Assembly: GCA_049520215.1 (NCBI GenBank)
Contig: JBEKPZ010000092.1
Coordinates: 1 to 49,317, forward strand
Origin: Bog-159 sp049520215
GTDB lineage: Bacteria; Acidobacteriota; Terriglobia; Bryobacterales; Bryobacteraceae
Reading direction: 5' to 3'
DNA length: 49,317 nt
Each line of letters opens with the position of its first letter. Position 1 is the stretch's first letter. Both the position numbers and the translations under genes were made by a program. Under the pieces are notes generated by a model. It did no database searches and was not told where the DNA came from. It saw only the letters and a program-made list of their open reading frames with translations. Below are positions 39,642-47,231 of the stretch, piece by piece.

Positions 39642-42600
39642 ATGCTGCGGCACATCATCGCATTTGAAATCCGCTACTGGCTGCGCTCCTGGATGCTTTG
39701 GATCTTCCTGCTGATCATCGCCGCCTTGATCTTCGCGGCGGCCAGCACCGACAACGTCACCATCGGCGACTCGCTGCAGAACACCTACCGCAACGCACCG
39801 TTCGTGATAGAAAACTTCTACTCGTTCATCGGCCTGTTGACGCTGCTCATGACTACGGCGTTCGTCAATTCGGCGGCGGCGCGCGATTTCAGCTATCGCA
39901 CGCACGAAATCATTTTCTCCACCCCGTTGCGCCGCCGGGATTATCTGCTGGGCCGCTTCATTGGCGCCACGCTGGTGTCAATCGTTCCGATGCTGGGCGT
40001 CTCCATCGGTATCCTGCTGGCCAAGTATATGCCGTGGGTCGAGCCGGAACGCTGGGGGCCGGTGCATTGGGCGGCGCATCTCGATGGCATTCTGGTGTTC
40101 GCCCTTCCCAACGCGATCTTCATGGCGGCGGTTTTGTTCGCCATCGCGGTGCTGGCGCGGAACGAGATTGTGTCGTTCATCGGCGCCCTGCTGATCTTGA
40201 CCGGGTATGGGGTGGCCGACGCTTTGACTCAGAACCTGGAGAAGGAACGGCTGGCGTCGCTTCTCGATCCATTTGCCATTCGCGCCTTCAGCGTGGCCAC
40301 CAAGTATTGGACCGTGGCGGAGAAAAACACGCAGGCCATTGGCTTCACCGGGATGTTGCTTTGGAACCGGTTGTTGTGGCTGGCGGTGGGCGGCCTTGTT
40401 TTCGCGTTCGCCTATCGCCGGTTCAGCTTCGCGGAAAAGCGCAAGAAGGTCAAGGCCGCCGAAATGGCACCCGCCATTTCCGCTTCACTCGCCGATGCGG
40501 GTCCTCGAGGACCCGCGCAGGACTGGAGTCCCGCCCCACGTGCGCACCGCTGGCGCCAGTTCATCGCGTCCGTCCGCGTGCAGTTTCTGGGCGTCGTCAA
40601 GAGCACCTCGTTCATCGTCATCTTGCTGGCCGGCCTTCTCAACTCGATTCCCTCCCTGGCTCTCAGCGCGCGCGAAGCTTTCGACGGCACCAGCTTCCCC
40701 GTCACCTATTGGGTCCTGGAAATCATCGCCGGAACCTTGTACATGTTCCTGGTGGCCATGATCACGTTCTACGCGGGCGTGCTGGTGTGGAAGGACCGCG
40801 ACACGCGCATGGACGAGATCCACGATGCGCTACCCATTCCGGATTGGCTGTCCTACGCCTCGCGCCTCGCCGCGCTCATCGTCATCGTCATGCTGGTGCA
40901 GGCCGTCGCGATGGCCAGTGGCATCGTGGTCCAGACCTGCCTGGGATATCATCGCTACCAGATCGGTTTGTATCTCAAGGAACTGTTCCTGCGCGATGCG
41001 TCGTTCTTCCTCTTTTCGGCGGTGCTGGCCTTCTTCATCCACGCGATCGCGCCCAACAAATATGTGGGCTATTTCGCGTTCATCGCATTTCTGATCTTGA
41101 ACGCCTTTATCTGGCGTCCCCTGAATATCGCGACCTATTTAGTGCGGTTTGGCATGCGGCCATCGGTCACCAATTCGGACTTCTTCGGAGATGCGCCCTT
41201 CCGCGCGGCGTGGAACTGGTTCACGCTTTACTGGCTGCTATTTTGCGGGCTGCTTTCTATAGCGGCCGTGCTGTTCTGGCCGCGCGGCAAACAGGACCGC
41301 TGGCGGGAGCGATTGCACGAAGCCCGCCTGCGCTTTCGCGGCGCTTTGCGGCCCCTGGCCCTGGTGTGCCTGGTCCTGTTCGCGGCCGCCGGCGCGTGGA
41401 TCGCGTATAACACCATGGTCCTGAATCCGCTGTTCGGACCAAAGGATCTCCAGCGCCAGCAAGCCGACTACGAAAAAACCTACAAACCGCTGGATAAGTT
41501 GCTCCAGCCGCGCGGGCGCAGCGTGAAGTACACGATCGATATTTATCCGGAATCGCGCAACATGGTGATGCGCGGCGAGTCGGTCATTTACAATCCCTAT
41601 TCGCAGCCGCTCGGCGAAGTGCACTTCTCGGTGAACCGCGATTACACCACGCAGATCCAAATACCCGGCGCCGTGCTGGCCAAAGACGACGCGCTGCTGG
41701 GCTATCGCATCTACCGGTTCACGGCGCCGCTTGAGCCGGGCGAAAGCCGCACCATGCGCTTCACCGTCTCCAGCCGCACGCGTGGATTCGAGAACTCCGT
41801 CAGCGACAAGGAGCTGGTGCAAAACGGGACGTTTTTCAATAACGACGTCGCCCCCATCATAGGATACCGGCGAGACCGCGAACTGGACGACGCCAACGAC
41901 CGCCGCAAGTACGGGCTGAAGGACATCGATCTGATGCCTGCCTTGGAGCGGAACTGCACCGCGGACTGCTCGGAAAACTACATCGGCGGCCATTCCGACT
42001 GGGTGGACGTGGACACCGTGATCGGCACTTCGTCCGATCAGATTGCGATTGCTCCCGGCTCGCTGGTGCGCCAGTGGCAAGGGCAGGGCGGACGGCGCTA
42101 TTTCGAATACAAGCTCGACCATCCTTCGCTCGGATTCTACTCGTTCATTTCCGCGAACTACCAGGTGGCACGCGAGGACTGGAACGGCATCAAGCTGGAG
42201 GTTTACTACCTCAAGGAGCATGCCTGGAATGTCCCGCGCATGCTGAACTCCATGCGCAAGTCGCTCGACTACTACACCCGCAACTTTGGCCCCTATGCGC
42301 ACAAGGAAGCCCGCATCGTCGAGTTTCCGCGCGTGGCGCGCTTCGCGCAGGCGTTCCCGGGGACCATGCCATATTCCGAAGCCATCGGCTTCATCGCGGA
42401 TCTCTCCAATCCCGACGATATCGACTCGGTCTTCTATGTCGTGGCGCATGAAATGGGGCATCAGTGGTGGGCCCACCAGGTGATCGGCGCGAACATGGAA
42501 GGCGCCACGCTGTTGTCGGAAACCTTGGCCCAGTATTCCGCGCTCATGGTCATGGAAAAGGAATACGGCCGCGACATCGAGCGCAAGTTCCTGAAGCACG

Positions 42601-43232
42601 AAATGAACGCGTACCTCAGTTCGCGCGGCCGGGAGCGCCTGAAGGAGCGTCCGCTGCTCACCGTGGAGTCGAACCAAGGCTACGTACACTATCGCAAAGG
42701 CAGCGTGGCGATGTACTACCTCAAGGAAATGATCGGCGAAGAGGACGTGAACCGGGCGCTGCGCAAACTCGTCCAGCGGTATGCATATTCGCCGCCCCCT
42801 TATCCCACTTCCTGGGCGTTGGTGGATGCGCTACGCGAGGAGACTCCGCCCCAATACCAATACCTGCTGAAGGATCTGTTCGAAGACATGACTCTGTTCT
42901 CGAACCGCACCCTGTCCGCGGCCGCCCATAAGCGCCCCGACGGCAAGTACGATGTGACCATCGATATCGAGGCGCGCAAGTTCAAAGCCGACGCGAAAGG
43001 CAACGAGACCGAGGTCCCGCTGGACGACTGGATCGACATCGGCGCGTTTGCCAAGCCGGAGAAGGGACGCAAGTACGGGCGCACGCTCTACCGTGAGCGC
43101 CTGCACCTGGCGCGAACGCGTTCGACGCACACCTTCACCGTGGACCAGTTGCCGGACAAAGCGGGAGTCGATCCATTCCTGTTGTTGGTGGATCGGATAC
43201 CGGACGACAATATGATGAGCGTGTCGCAGTAA
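39642..43232 (+). CDS. ABC-2-type permease fused to an M1-family aminopeptidase domain
   Basis: About 1,196 residues; ATG 39642 follows AGGAGC. Residues 1-600 hold two sets of six membrane helices separated by a soluble linker. Residues 620-1196 are extracytoplasmic and resemble gluzincin M1 peptidases: HEMGH at 936-940 with a Glu at 960 (LLSETLAQYSAL) for zinc, and AFPGTMPYSEAIGF in the place of the GAMEN motif. The Glu lies one residue further from the HEMGH than in classic M1 enzymes. Such fusions are known in Bacteroidetes and Acidobacteria, but substrates are unknown. A palindromic repeat encodes residues of the linker (DAGPRGPAQDWSPAPRAHRW, about 285-305). Confidence 0.87.
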   Translation: MLRHIIAFEIRYWLRSWMLWIFLLIIAALIFAAASTDNVTIGDSLQNTYRNAPFVIENFYSFIGLLTLLMTTAFVNSAAARDFSYRTHEIIFSTPLRRRDYLLGRFIGATLVSIVPMLGVSIGILLAKYMPWVEPERWGPVHWAAHLDGILVFALPNAIFMAAVLFAIAVLARNEIVSFIGALLILTGYGVADALTQNLEKERLASLLDPFAIRAFSVATKYWTVAEKNTQAIGFTGMLLWNRLLWLAVGGLVFAFAYRRFSFAEKRKKVKAAEMAPAISASLADAGPRGPAQDWSPAPRAHRWRQFIASVRVQFLGVVKSTSFIVILLAGLLNSIPSLALSAREAFDGTSFPVTYWVLEIIAGTLYMFLVAMITFYAGVLVWKDRDTRMDEIHDALPIPDWLSYASRLAALIVIVMLVQAVAMASGIVVQTCLGYHRYQIGLYLKELFLRDASFFLFSAVLAFFIHAIAPNKYVGYFAFIAFLILNAFIWRPLNIATYLVRFGMRPSVTNSDFFGDAPFRAAWNWFTLYWLLFCGLLSIAAVLFWPRGKQDRWRERLHEARLRFRGALRPLALVCLVLFAAAGAWIAYNTMVLNPLFGPKDLQRQQADYEKTYKPLDKLLQPRGRSVKYTIDIYPESRNMVMRGESVIYNPYSQPLGEVHFSVNRDYTTQIQIPGAVLAKDDALLGYRIYRFTAPLEPGESRTMRFTVSSRTRGFENSVSDKELVQNGTFFNNDVAPIIGYRRDRELDDANDRRKYGLKDIDLMPALERNCTADCSENYIGGHSDWVDVDTVIGTSSDQIAIAPGSLVRQWQGQGGRRYFEYKLDHPSLGFYSFISANYQVAREDWNGIKLEVYYLKEHAWNVPRMLNSMRKSLDYYTRNFGPYAHKEARIVEFPRVARFAQAFPGTMPYSEAIGFIADLSNPDDIDSVFYVVAHEMGHQWWAHQVIGANMEGATLLSETLAQYSALMVMEKEYGRDIERKFLKHEMNAYLSSRGRERLKERPLLTVESNQGYVHYRKGSVAMYYLKEMIGEEDVNRALRKLVQRYAYSPPPYPTSWALVDALREETPPQYQYLLKDLFEDMTLFSNRTLSAAAHKRPDGKYDVTIDIEARKFKADAKGNETEVPLDDWIDIGAFAKPEKGRKYGRTLYRERLHLARTRSTHTFTVDQLPDKAGVDPFLLLVDRIPDDNMMSVSQ
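40497..40539. repeat. Palindromic element inserted in frame in the permease gene
   Basis: The 20-bp perfect palindrome GCGGGTCCTCGAGGACCCGC (40497-40516) is followed by GCAGGACTGGAGTCCCGCCCCAC, identical to 5797-5819. It is translated without a stop in the cytoplasmic linker between the two membrane halves. Confidence 0.85.
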
Positions 43233-43241
43233 GAAAACAGC

Positions 43242-44510
43242 TCACTTTGCCAGCCAGAGCAGGGGGGCGATGCCGGCCAGCGCCAGGCCCGCCAGCAGGC
43301 ACAGGCTGCGGATGCCAGTGCTTCGATCCGATAGAAAAAAGGCGTAAATCCCCTTGACCAGGTTGTTGCTGGCCGCGGCAATCAGAATCGCCGCCGCGGC
43401 CACGCCCAGCGGGGTGGCGGACCCGCCCGATTGGGTCATGCCCATGATGAACGGGTCCACGTCCGTGCATCCCATCAGCAGCGCCAGCGAGTAGACTCCC
43501 GCCCGCCCCAGGTAAGTGACCACCAGGTGGGTCGCGATCAGCATGGCCAGAAAGAGTGCGCTGAAGAAGAAAGCCGCCCGCAGTTCCAACGGATTGTTCG
43601 GCTCGAATTGGCGCTCGACAGTCCCTTCCTTGCCGTCGGGAAGCCGCGTCCACAACCAGCCAACGCCGATGCCCGCGCCTGCCAGCGCCACAAACGGCAG
43701 CCACAACCGGGCGATCAAGTCGCGATTGAACAGCGTCACCAGCCCCGCCAACCGCAAGTACATCACGCCCGAAGCGATCAGCGTGCCGCCGGAGAAAAGG
43801 TGGGGCCGCTGCTCCTGCTTCGCCCGCCGGGCCATCACGATGGTGGTCACCGTGGAGGAGTAGGCGCCGCCCAGCAGCGCCGCCAGCAGCACGCCTCCCT
43901 TCCCCTTGGTCAATTTCTGGATCACATAGCTGCCGTAGGAGACCGCACTCACCGCCACCACCACCAGCCAGGCTTTGAAGGGATTGATCTGGAACGGCCC
44001 GTACTCCCGATTCGGCAGCACCGGCAGGATGACGGCGCTCAGCAGCAGGAACTTGGTGAAGGTGAAGATTTCACCGGCCCCGACGCGTTTGGTCAGGCCC
44101 TCCAGCACGGTCTTCAACTCCAGCAGCAGCATGCTGGCCACGCTAATGGTGGTGGCGATCCAGAATTGCTCGCGGAACACCAGTGCTCCGGCCAGATACG
44201 TGGTCAGCGCCGACATCTCCGATGTGAAACCAGCCAGTCCCGAAGCTGCGACCTTATGCTGGTAGGCCAGCATCAAGAAGCCCGCTACCACCGCGAAACC
44301 CACGGCCACCGCCAGAAACTGGCCGCCCGACAGGAAGGCCATGGTGTAGCCGATCAGCCCGATCAAGGGAAAAGTGCGCACCCCTCCGAACGAGTAGTGC
44401 TCGCTCCCGGCGTGGTGCTCTTCCCGCTCCAGGCCGGTAAGAAAAGACAGAAACAGGACCAAAAGGATCTTGGCGCCTTCCGGGGGGAGCGCCTTGTAGA
44501 ATTCCGACAT
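43242..44510 (-). CDS. MgtC/SapB-type membrane protein with DUF4010 domain
   Basis: 422 residues, about 11-12 hydrophobic helices. The N-terminus (LVLFLSFLTGLEREEHHA ... FGGVRTFPLIGLIGYTMAFL) carries the GxxRE and GGxRT signature of MgtC/SapB. The C-terminal two thirds are DUF4010-like, with LGGAYSSTVTTIVMARRAK and a final SNNLVKGIYAF segment. It is an inner-membrane protein of unknown substrate; MgtC relatives affect magnesium or phosphate homeostasis. It is convergent with the ABC permease gene (9-bp gap). Confidence 0.88.
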   Translation of the reverse strand: MSEFYKALPPEGAKILLVLFLSFLTGLEREEHHAGSEHYSFGGVRTFPLIGLIGYTMAFLSGGQFLAVAVGFAVVAGFLMLAYQHKVAASGLAGFTSEMSALTTYLAGALVFREQFWIATTISVASMLLLELKTVLEGLTKRVGAGEIFTFTKFLLLSAVILPVLPNREYGPFQINPFKAWLVVVAVSAVSYGSYVIQKLTKGKGGVLLAALLGGAYSSTVTTIVMARRAKQEQRPHLFSGGTLIASGVMYLRLAGLVTLFNRDLIARLWLPFVALAGAGIGVGWLWTRLPDGKEGTVERQFEPNNPLELRAAFFFSALFLAMLIATHLVVTYLGRAGVYSLALLMGCTDVDPFIMGMTQSGGSATPLGVAAAAILIAAASNNLVKGIYAFFLSDRSTGIRSLCLLAGLALAGIAPLLWLAK

Positions 44511-44561
44511 GCCGTTGACTCGAATCTAATTATAAAGCCCGAATAGCTCTGGTGCCCACGG

Positions 44562-44664
44562 AGACCGCTCCCTTACGGTCGCGGCTCGGTAAACCTCGCG
44601 CGATCGGCGCCGCCGTCACGCGCAATCGATGTCGCCGTTACCGAGCCGCAACCGGGAGCGGTTT
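44562..44664. repeat. Long-hairpin element, copy 2
   Basis: Arms 44564-44592 and 44638-44664 pair imperfectly (ACCGCTCCC...GGCTCGGTAA with TTACCGAGCC...GGGAGCGGTTT) around a 45-nt loop that is itself palindromic. Its arms match those at 34502-34586. The right arm abuts the promoter of the RRM gene. Confidence 0.8.
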
Positions 44665-44670
44665 GCACTG

Positions 44671-44679
44671 TGCTATAAT
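44671..44679 (+). promoter_or_regulatory. Extended -10 promoter of the RRM gene
   Basis: TGCTATAAT gives a perfect TATAAT (44674-44679) with a TG extension. No good -35 is seen at the usual distance, where the hairpin element ends. It leaves a 5' leader of about 75 nt before the start codon. Confidence 0.6.
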
Positions 44680-44760
44680 AAAAGTGCATTTGATATCCCG
44701 CCTATCGTCCTGGTTCCATCTCCTCCGATTCGCTGCCGTCAAATCCCAAAAGGAAAATCG

Positions 44761-45063
44761 ATGAAAAACATTTTTGTAGGTAACCTCAGTTTTGGGGCCA
44801 CGGAAGATACTGTCCGTTCGCTCTTCGCAAGTCACGGAACCGTTGAGCGTGTGAGTATCGTGACCGACCGCGACACAGGACAAGCCAGAGGATTCGGCTT
44901 TGTCGAGATGACCGACGACGCCGAAGGCGACAGGGCCATTGCCGCCCTCAATGGTAAGGATCTTGACGGCAGAATGATTAACGTCAACGAAGCCCACGCA
45001 AAACCGGCTGGTGGCGGTGGCCATCGCTCAAACGGCGGCGGCGGCGGCTATCGAGGCCGCTAG
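44761..45063 (+). CDS. Small RRM-type RNA-binding protein
   Basis: 100 residues. The single RRM shows RNP2 KNIFVGNLSF and RNP1 ARGFGFVEM, with the usual spacing and an EAHAKP end, then a glycine-rich tail (GGGGHRSNGGGGGYRGR). This is the Rbp/cyanobacterial-type RNA-binding protein, often cold-induced and acting as an RNA chaperone. GGAAAA precedes ATG 44761. Its long leader and the hairpin after the stop could serve post-transcriptional control, but nothing proves that. A gene for an unknown 115-residue protein follows after 54 bp. Confidence 0.95.
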   Translation: MKNIFVGNLSFGATEDTVRSLFASHGTVERVSIVTDRDTGQARGFGFVEMTDDAEGDRAIAALNGKDLDGRMINVNEAHAKPAGGGGHRSNGGGGGYRGR

Positions 45064-45078
45064 TAAGAATACGAAAAT

Positions 45079-45101
45079 CGTGGCTCCGCTCCGGAGCCAC
45101 G
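45079..45101 (+). terminator. Strong hairpin after the RRM gene
   Basis: CGTGGCTCCG and CGGAGCCACG pair perfectly over 10 bp around a 3-nt loop. The bases after it (CGCCGTCAAG) are not T-rich, so it may be a weak terminator or an RNA-stability element between the two genes. Confidence 0.5.
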
Positions 45102-45117
45102 CGCCGTCAAGGGGGAT

Positions 45118-45465
45118 ATGTCAAGCCACACTACAACTTATCTGGACAAGACTTCGGTTTCGAGCGGCCGGCGGGTGATTGATCGCCTGAAGGGAACCGG
45201 CCTTGTCACTACCGGACGCGGCAAAGAGATCTCCGTGAAATATCATCTATCATTAGCCCAAGATGAGATCGATTCCGGAGCCGTAGAGCAATCGCAATTT
45301 GGGCCCAAAATGTTCTCCGGCCAGATTTGGTGCCCGCACGATGGATCTTTCGTCGCCGTCCATCTGGGGCAGCCCATGACGTTGCGCATGGAAGACGGGA
45401 GACAACTCCGCTTTACCCACCGCAATCGCGATGGCGGAATTACCGTCGAGAAGTGGATCGGATAA
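45118..45465 (+). CDS. Small protein of unknown function
   Basis: 115 residues from ATG 45118, preceded by GGGGGAT. I do not recognise a family. It is hydrophilic, without a signal peptide or membrane helix, with one cysteine (IWCPHDGSF) and alternating strand-like segments (ISVKYHLSL, PMTLRMEDGRQLRFTH, GGITVEKWIG) that suggest a small beta-barrel or sandwich. It is co-directional with the RRM gene and follows its hairpin. Confidence 0.6.
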   Translation: MSSHTTTYLDKTSVSSGRRVIDRLKGTGLVTTGRGKEISVKYHLSLAQDEIDSGAVEQSQFGPKMFSGQIWCPHDGSFVAVHLGQPMTLRMEDGRQLRFTHRNRDGGITVEKWIG

Positions 45466-45508
45466 GTGGGGCAGGCCCTAGGCCGGCTTCGGCCTCCCAG
45501 GCCGCCTC
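45466..45508. repeat. GTGGGGC-type palindromic element
   Basis: GTGGGGCAGGCC starts directly after the stop codon of the small gene. It contains GCCGGC/GGCC pairings and ends in CAGGCCGCCTCG, like the element at 33624-33666. Confidence 0.7.
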
Positions 45509-45595
45509 GCCTGAATCCCGCCCCTGGTAGTCTAGTCGGTACGGAATGCACGCCATTATTCGCGGATCGTATCTCGTTCGATCATGCCTTCCACT

Positions 45596-45615
45596 TAGCG
45601 TGCTAGTATACGCTA
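45596..45615 (+). promoter_or_regulatory. Possible operator/promoter of the hot-dog gene
   Basis: TAGCGT and ACGCTA form a perfect inverted repeat around TGCTAGTA, and TGCTAGTAT reads as an extended -10 box ending 10 bp before the ATG. If used, transcription would start at or next to the start codon (leaderless mRNA). No -35 is obvious. Confidence 0.3.
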
Positions 45616-45619
45616 CGCA

Positions 45620-46324
45620 ATGGAAACCTATCGCGTACGCGCCCGCAATACCGCGCCCGACTCCGAGAATCGCATTCACGACGACCGGACTGCCGCGCTC
45701 TACGGCTTCCGCGCCGGCCTTGTGCCTGGCGTCACCGTCTACGGCTATCTCACCGTTCCCGTCGTCGATCGCTTCGGCGCGGATTGGCTGGCGCGAGGCG
45801 GTATGCGCGTGCGTTTCCTGCAGCCCGTATATGAGGGCGACGAAGTTGTCGTAACATTGTCCGGCAACGACGTCGCCGCCAGCAAGGACGGAACTGCATG
45901 CGCCGCCGGCGAGGTCTTCTGGTCCGAGGATGCACCGCCGGATTTGGCGCTCTACCCCGAGCAACCGTTGCCGGCCGTGCGCCCGCCCGCATCGGCCGAG
46001 TCCCTCGCCCCTGGCCGCGTGCTCGGCACCCTGTACGCCGCACTCCCGGCGCCGGACGAGGAGGCGCTGCTGACGCTCTCCAATCGCCTGCTGATGCAGA
46101 ATGTACAACTCGGCCCATGGCTTCACGCCGCCAGCGAGATCCGCCATTTCAGCCTCGCACTAGATGGGGAACGCCTTTCGGTCCGCGGCCGTGTAGCCGA
46201 GCGTTTCGAGCGCAAAGGCCATCGCTTCGTGGTGCTGGACATCGTCGTCACCGCGAGCGACCGCCTTGTCCAACACGTGCGCCACACGGCCATCTACGAG
46301 CTTCGCCCCCGCGCCACGGCGTAA
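45620..46324 (+). CDS. MaoC-like hot-dog-fold protein
   Basis: 234 residues. The N-terminal half resembles an (R)-hydratase/MaoC hot-dog domain (YGFRAGLVPGVTVYGYLTVPVVDRFG, then MRVRFLQPVYEGDEVVVTLSG). The C-terminal half (PWLHAASEIRHFSLALDGERLSVRGRVAERFERKGHRFVVLDIVV) looks like a second, degenerate hot-dog unit. Such double hot-dog proteins act on acyl-CoA or related thioesters. The canonical D-x-N-P-x-H hydratase motif is not evident, so activity is uncertain. The nitrilase-like gene follows after 15 bp. Confidence 0.65.
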   Translation: METYRVRARNTAPDSENRIHDDRTAALYGFRAGLVPGVTVYGYLTVPVVDRFGADWLARGGMRVRFLQPVYEGDEVVVTLSGNDVAASKDGTACAAGEVFWSEDAPPDLALYPEQPLPAVRPPASAESLAPGRVLGTLYAALPAPDEEALLTLSNRLLMQNVQLGPWLHAASEIRHFSLALDGERLSVRGRVAERFERKGHRFVVLDIVVTASDRLVQHVRHTAIYELRPRATA

Positions 46325-46339
46325 AATCGAAAGATACAC

Positions 46340-47164
46340 ATGAAACTGGCGGTGACGATAATGGCGCTGCTCGGAACTTTGCCGGCCCAGGCGCGGACCG
46401 TGCGCGTGGCGGTCTGCCAGATTCTTTCCATCGATGGCGACCGCGAAGGCAACTTCCGGCGCGTGGAATACGCGCTCGAAGACGCGCGCGCCGCGCACGC
46501 CGACATCGCCGCGTTCCCCGAATCGGCGATCCTGGGCTGGGAGAATCCGGACGCCCACCGCATGGCCACACCGATCCCCGGCGCCGACAGCGACCGTATC
46601 GCTGCGCTGGCCATCAAATACGGCCTGATGATCTCCATCGGCCTCGATGAAAAAGACGGCGCCAGACTCTACGACTCCGCCATCCTGGTGGACAAAACCG
46701 GCAAGCTCCTGTGGAAGCACCGCAAGCTGAACGTGCTGGCCTGGCTGATGGATCCGCCGTACTCCGAAGGCCGTCCCGAAGACGCCGGCGTAGCGGACAC
46801 GGAGTTCGGGCGCATCGGCCTGGTGATCTGCGCCGACACCTTCGTGGATCGGATCGCCAGGCGCATCGAACAATTGGCGCCCGACCTGATGTTGGTGCCC
46901 TACGGCTGGGCCGCGCCGGTGGACAAGTGGCCAGAACACGCCAAGGAACTGGAGAACCTGGTCGCCAAGCGAGCGGCCCAGTGGAAATGCCCCGTAGTAG
47001 GCACCGATGTGATCGGAGAAATGACGCACGGCCCATGGAAAGGACAAACCTACGGAGGAGCCAGCGTGGTCGTAGATGCGTCCGGCAAGACGCTGCACCT
47101 GCTGCGTGATCGCGACGTGGAAGTGCGCACCGTGACACTGGAACTAGCCAAGCCGGCCCGCTAG
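46340..47164 (+). CDS. Carbon-nitrogen hydrolase (nitrilase superfamily), exported
   Basis: 274 residues with a signal peptide (LAVTIMALLGTLPAQA). The catalytic triad positions are present: Glu in AAFPESAILGW, Lys in WKHRKLNV and Cys in LVICADTF. The Lys-neighbouring and Cys-neighbouring strands have normal spacing. Members cleave amides or nitriles or transfer acyl groups. Export of a nitrilase-type enzyme is uncommon, so it may act on extracellular amides. It is convergent with the GH109-like gene and probably shares an operon with the hot-dog gene. Confidence 0.88.
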   Translation: MKLAVTIMALLGTLPAQARTVRVAVCQILSIDGDREGNFRRVEYALEDARAAHADIAAFPESAILGWENPDAHRMATPIPGADSDRIAALAIKYGLMISIGLDEKDGARLYDSAILVDKTGKLLWKHRKLNVLAWLMDPPYSEGRPEDAGVADTEFGRIGLVICADTFVDRIARRIEQLAPDLMLVPYGWAAPVDKWPEHAKELENLVAKRAAQWKCPVVGTDVIGEMTHGPWKGQTYGGASVVVDASGKTLHLLRDRDVEVRTVTLELAKPAR

Positions 47165-47231
47165 TGTTTTCTTCTTTTCTTGCTTTCTTCTTTGCGTTCT
47201 TAGCGGACCCTTTGCGTCTTGGCGAGAAACC
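47165..47231. other. TTTGCGT-type short repeats between convergent genes
   Basis: A pyrimidine-rich run (TTTTCTTCTTTTCTTGC) is followed by TTTGCGTTCTTAGCGG and TTTGCGTCTTGGCGAG, two imperfect copies of a 16-18-nt unit. The T-rich run right after the nitrilase stop could help terminate its transcript. Confidence 0.5.

Noticed and set aside
39698..41410. 570-codon plus-strand open frame within the permease gene
   Set aside because: Alternative frame of the ABC permease, Arg-rich, no membrane helices.
45079..45101. Hairpin as a classical Rho-independent terminator
   Set aside because: No T-run follows the stem, so it is reported only as a weak candidate.
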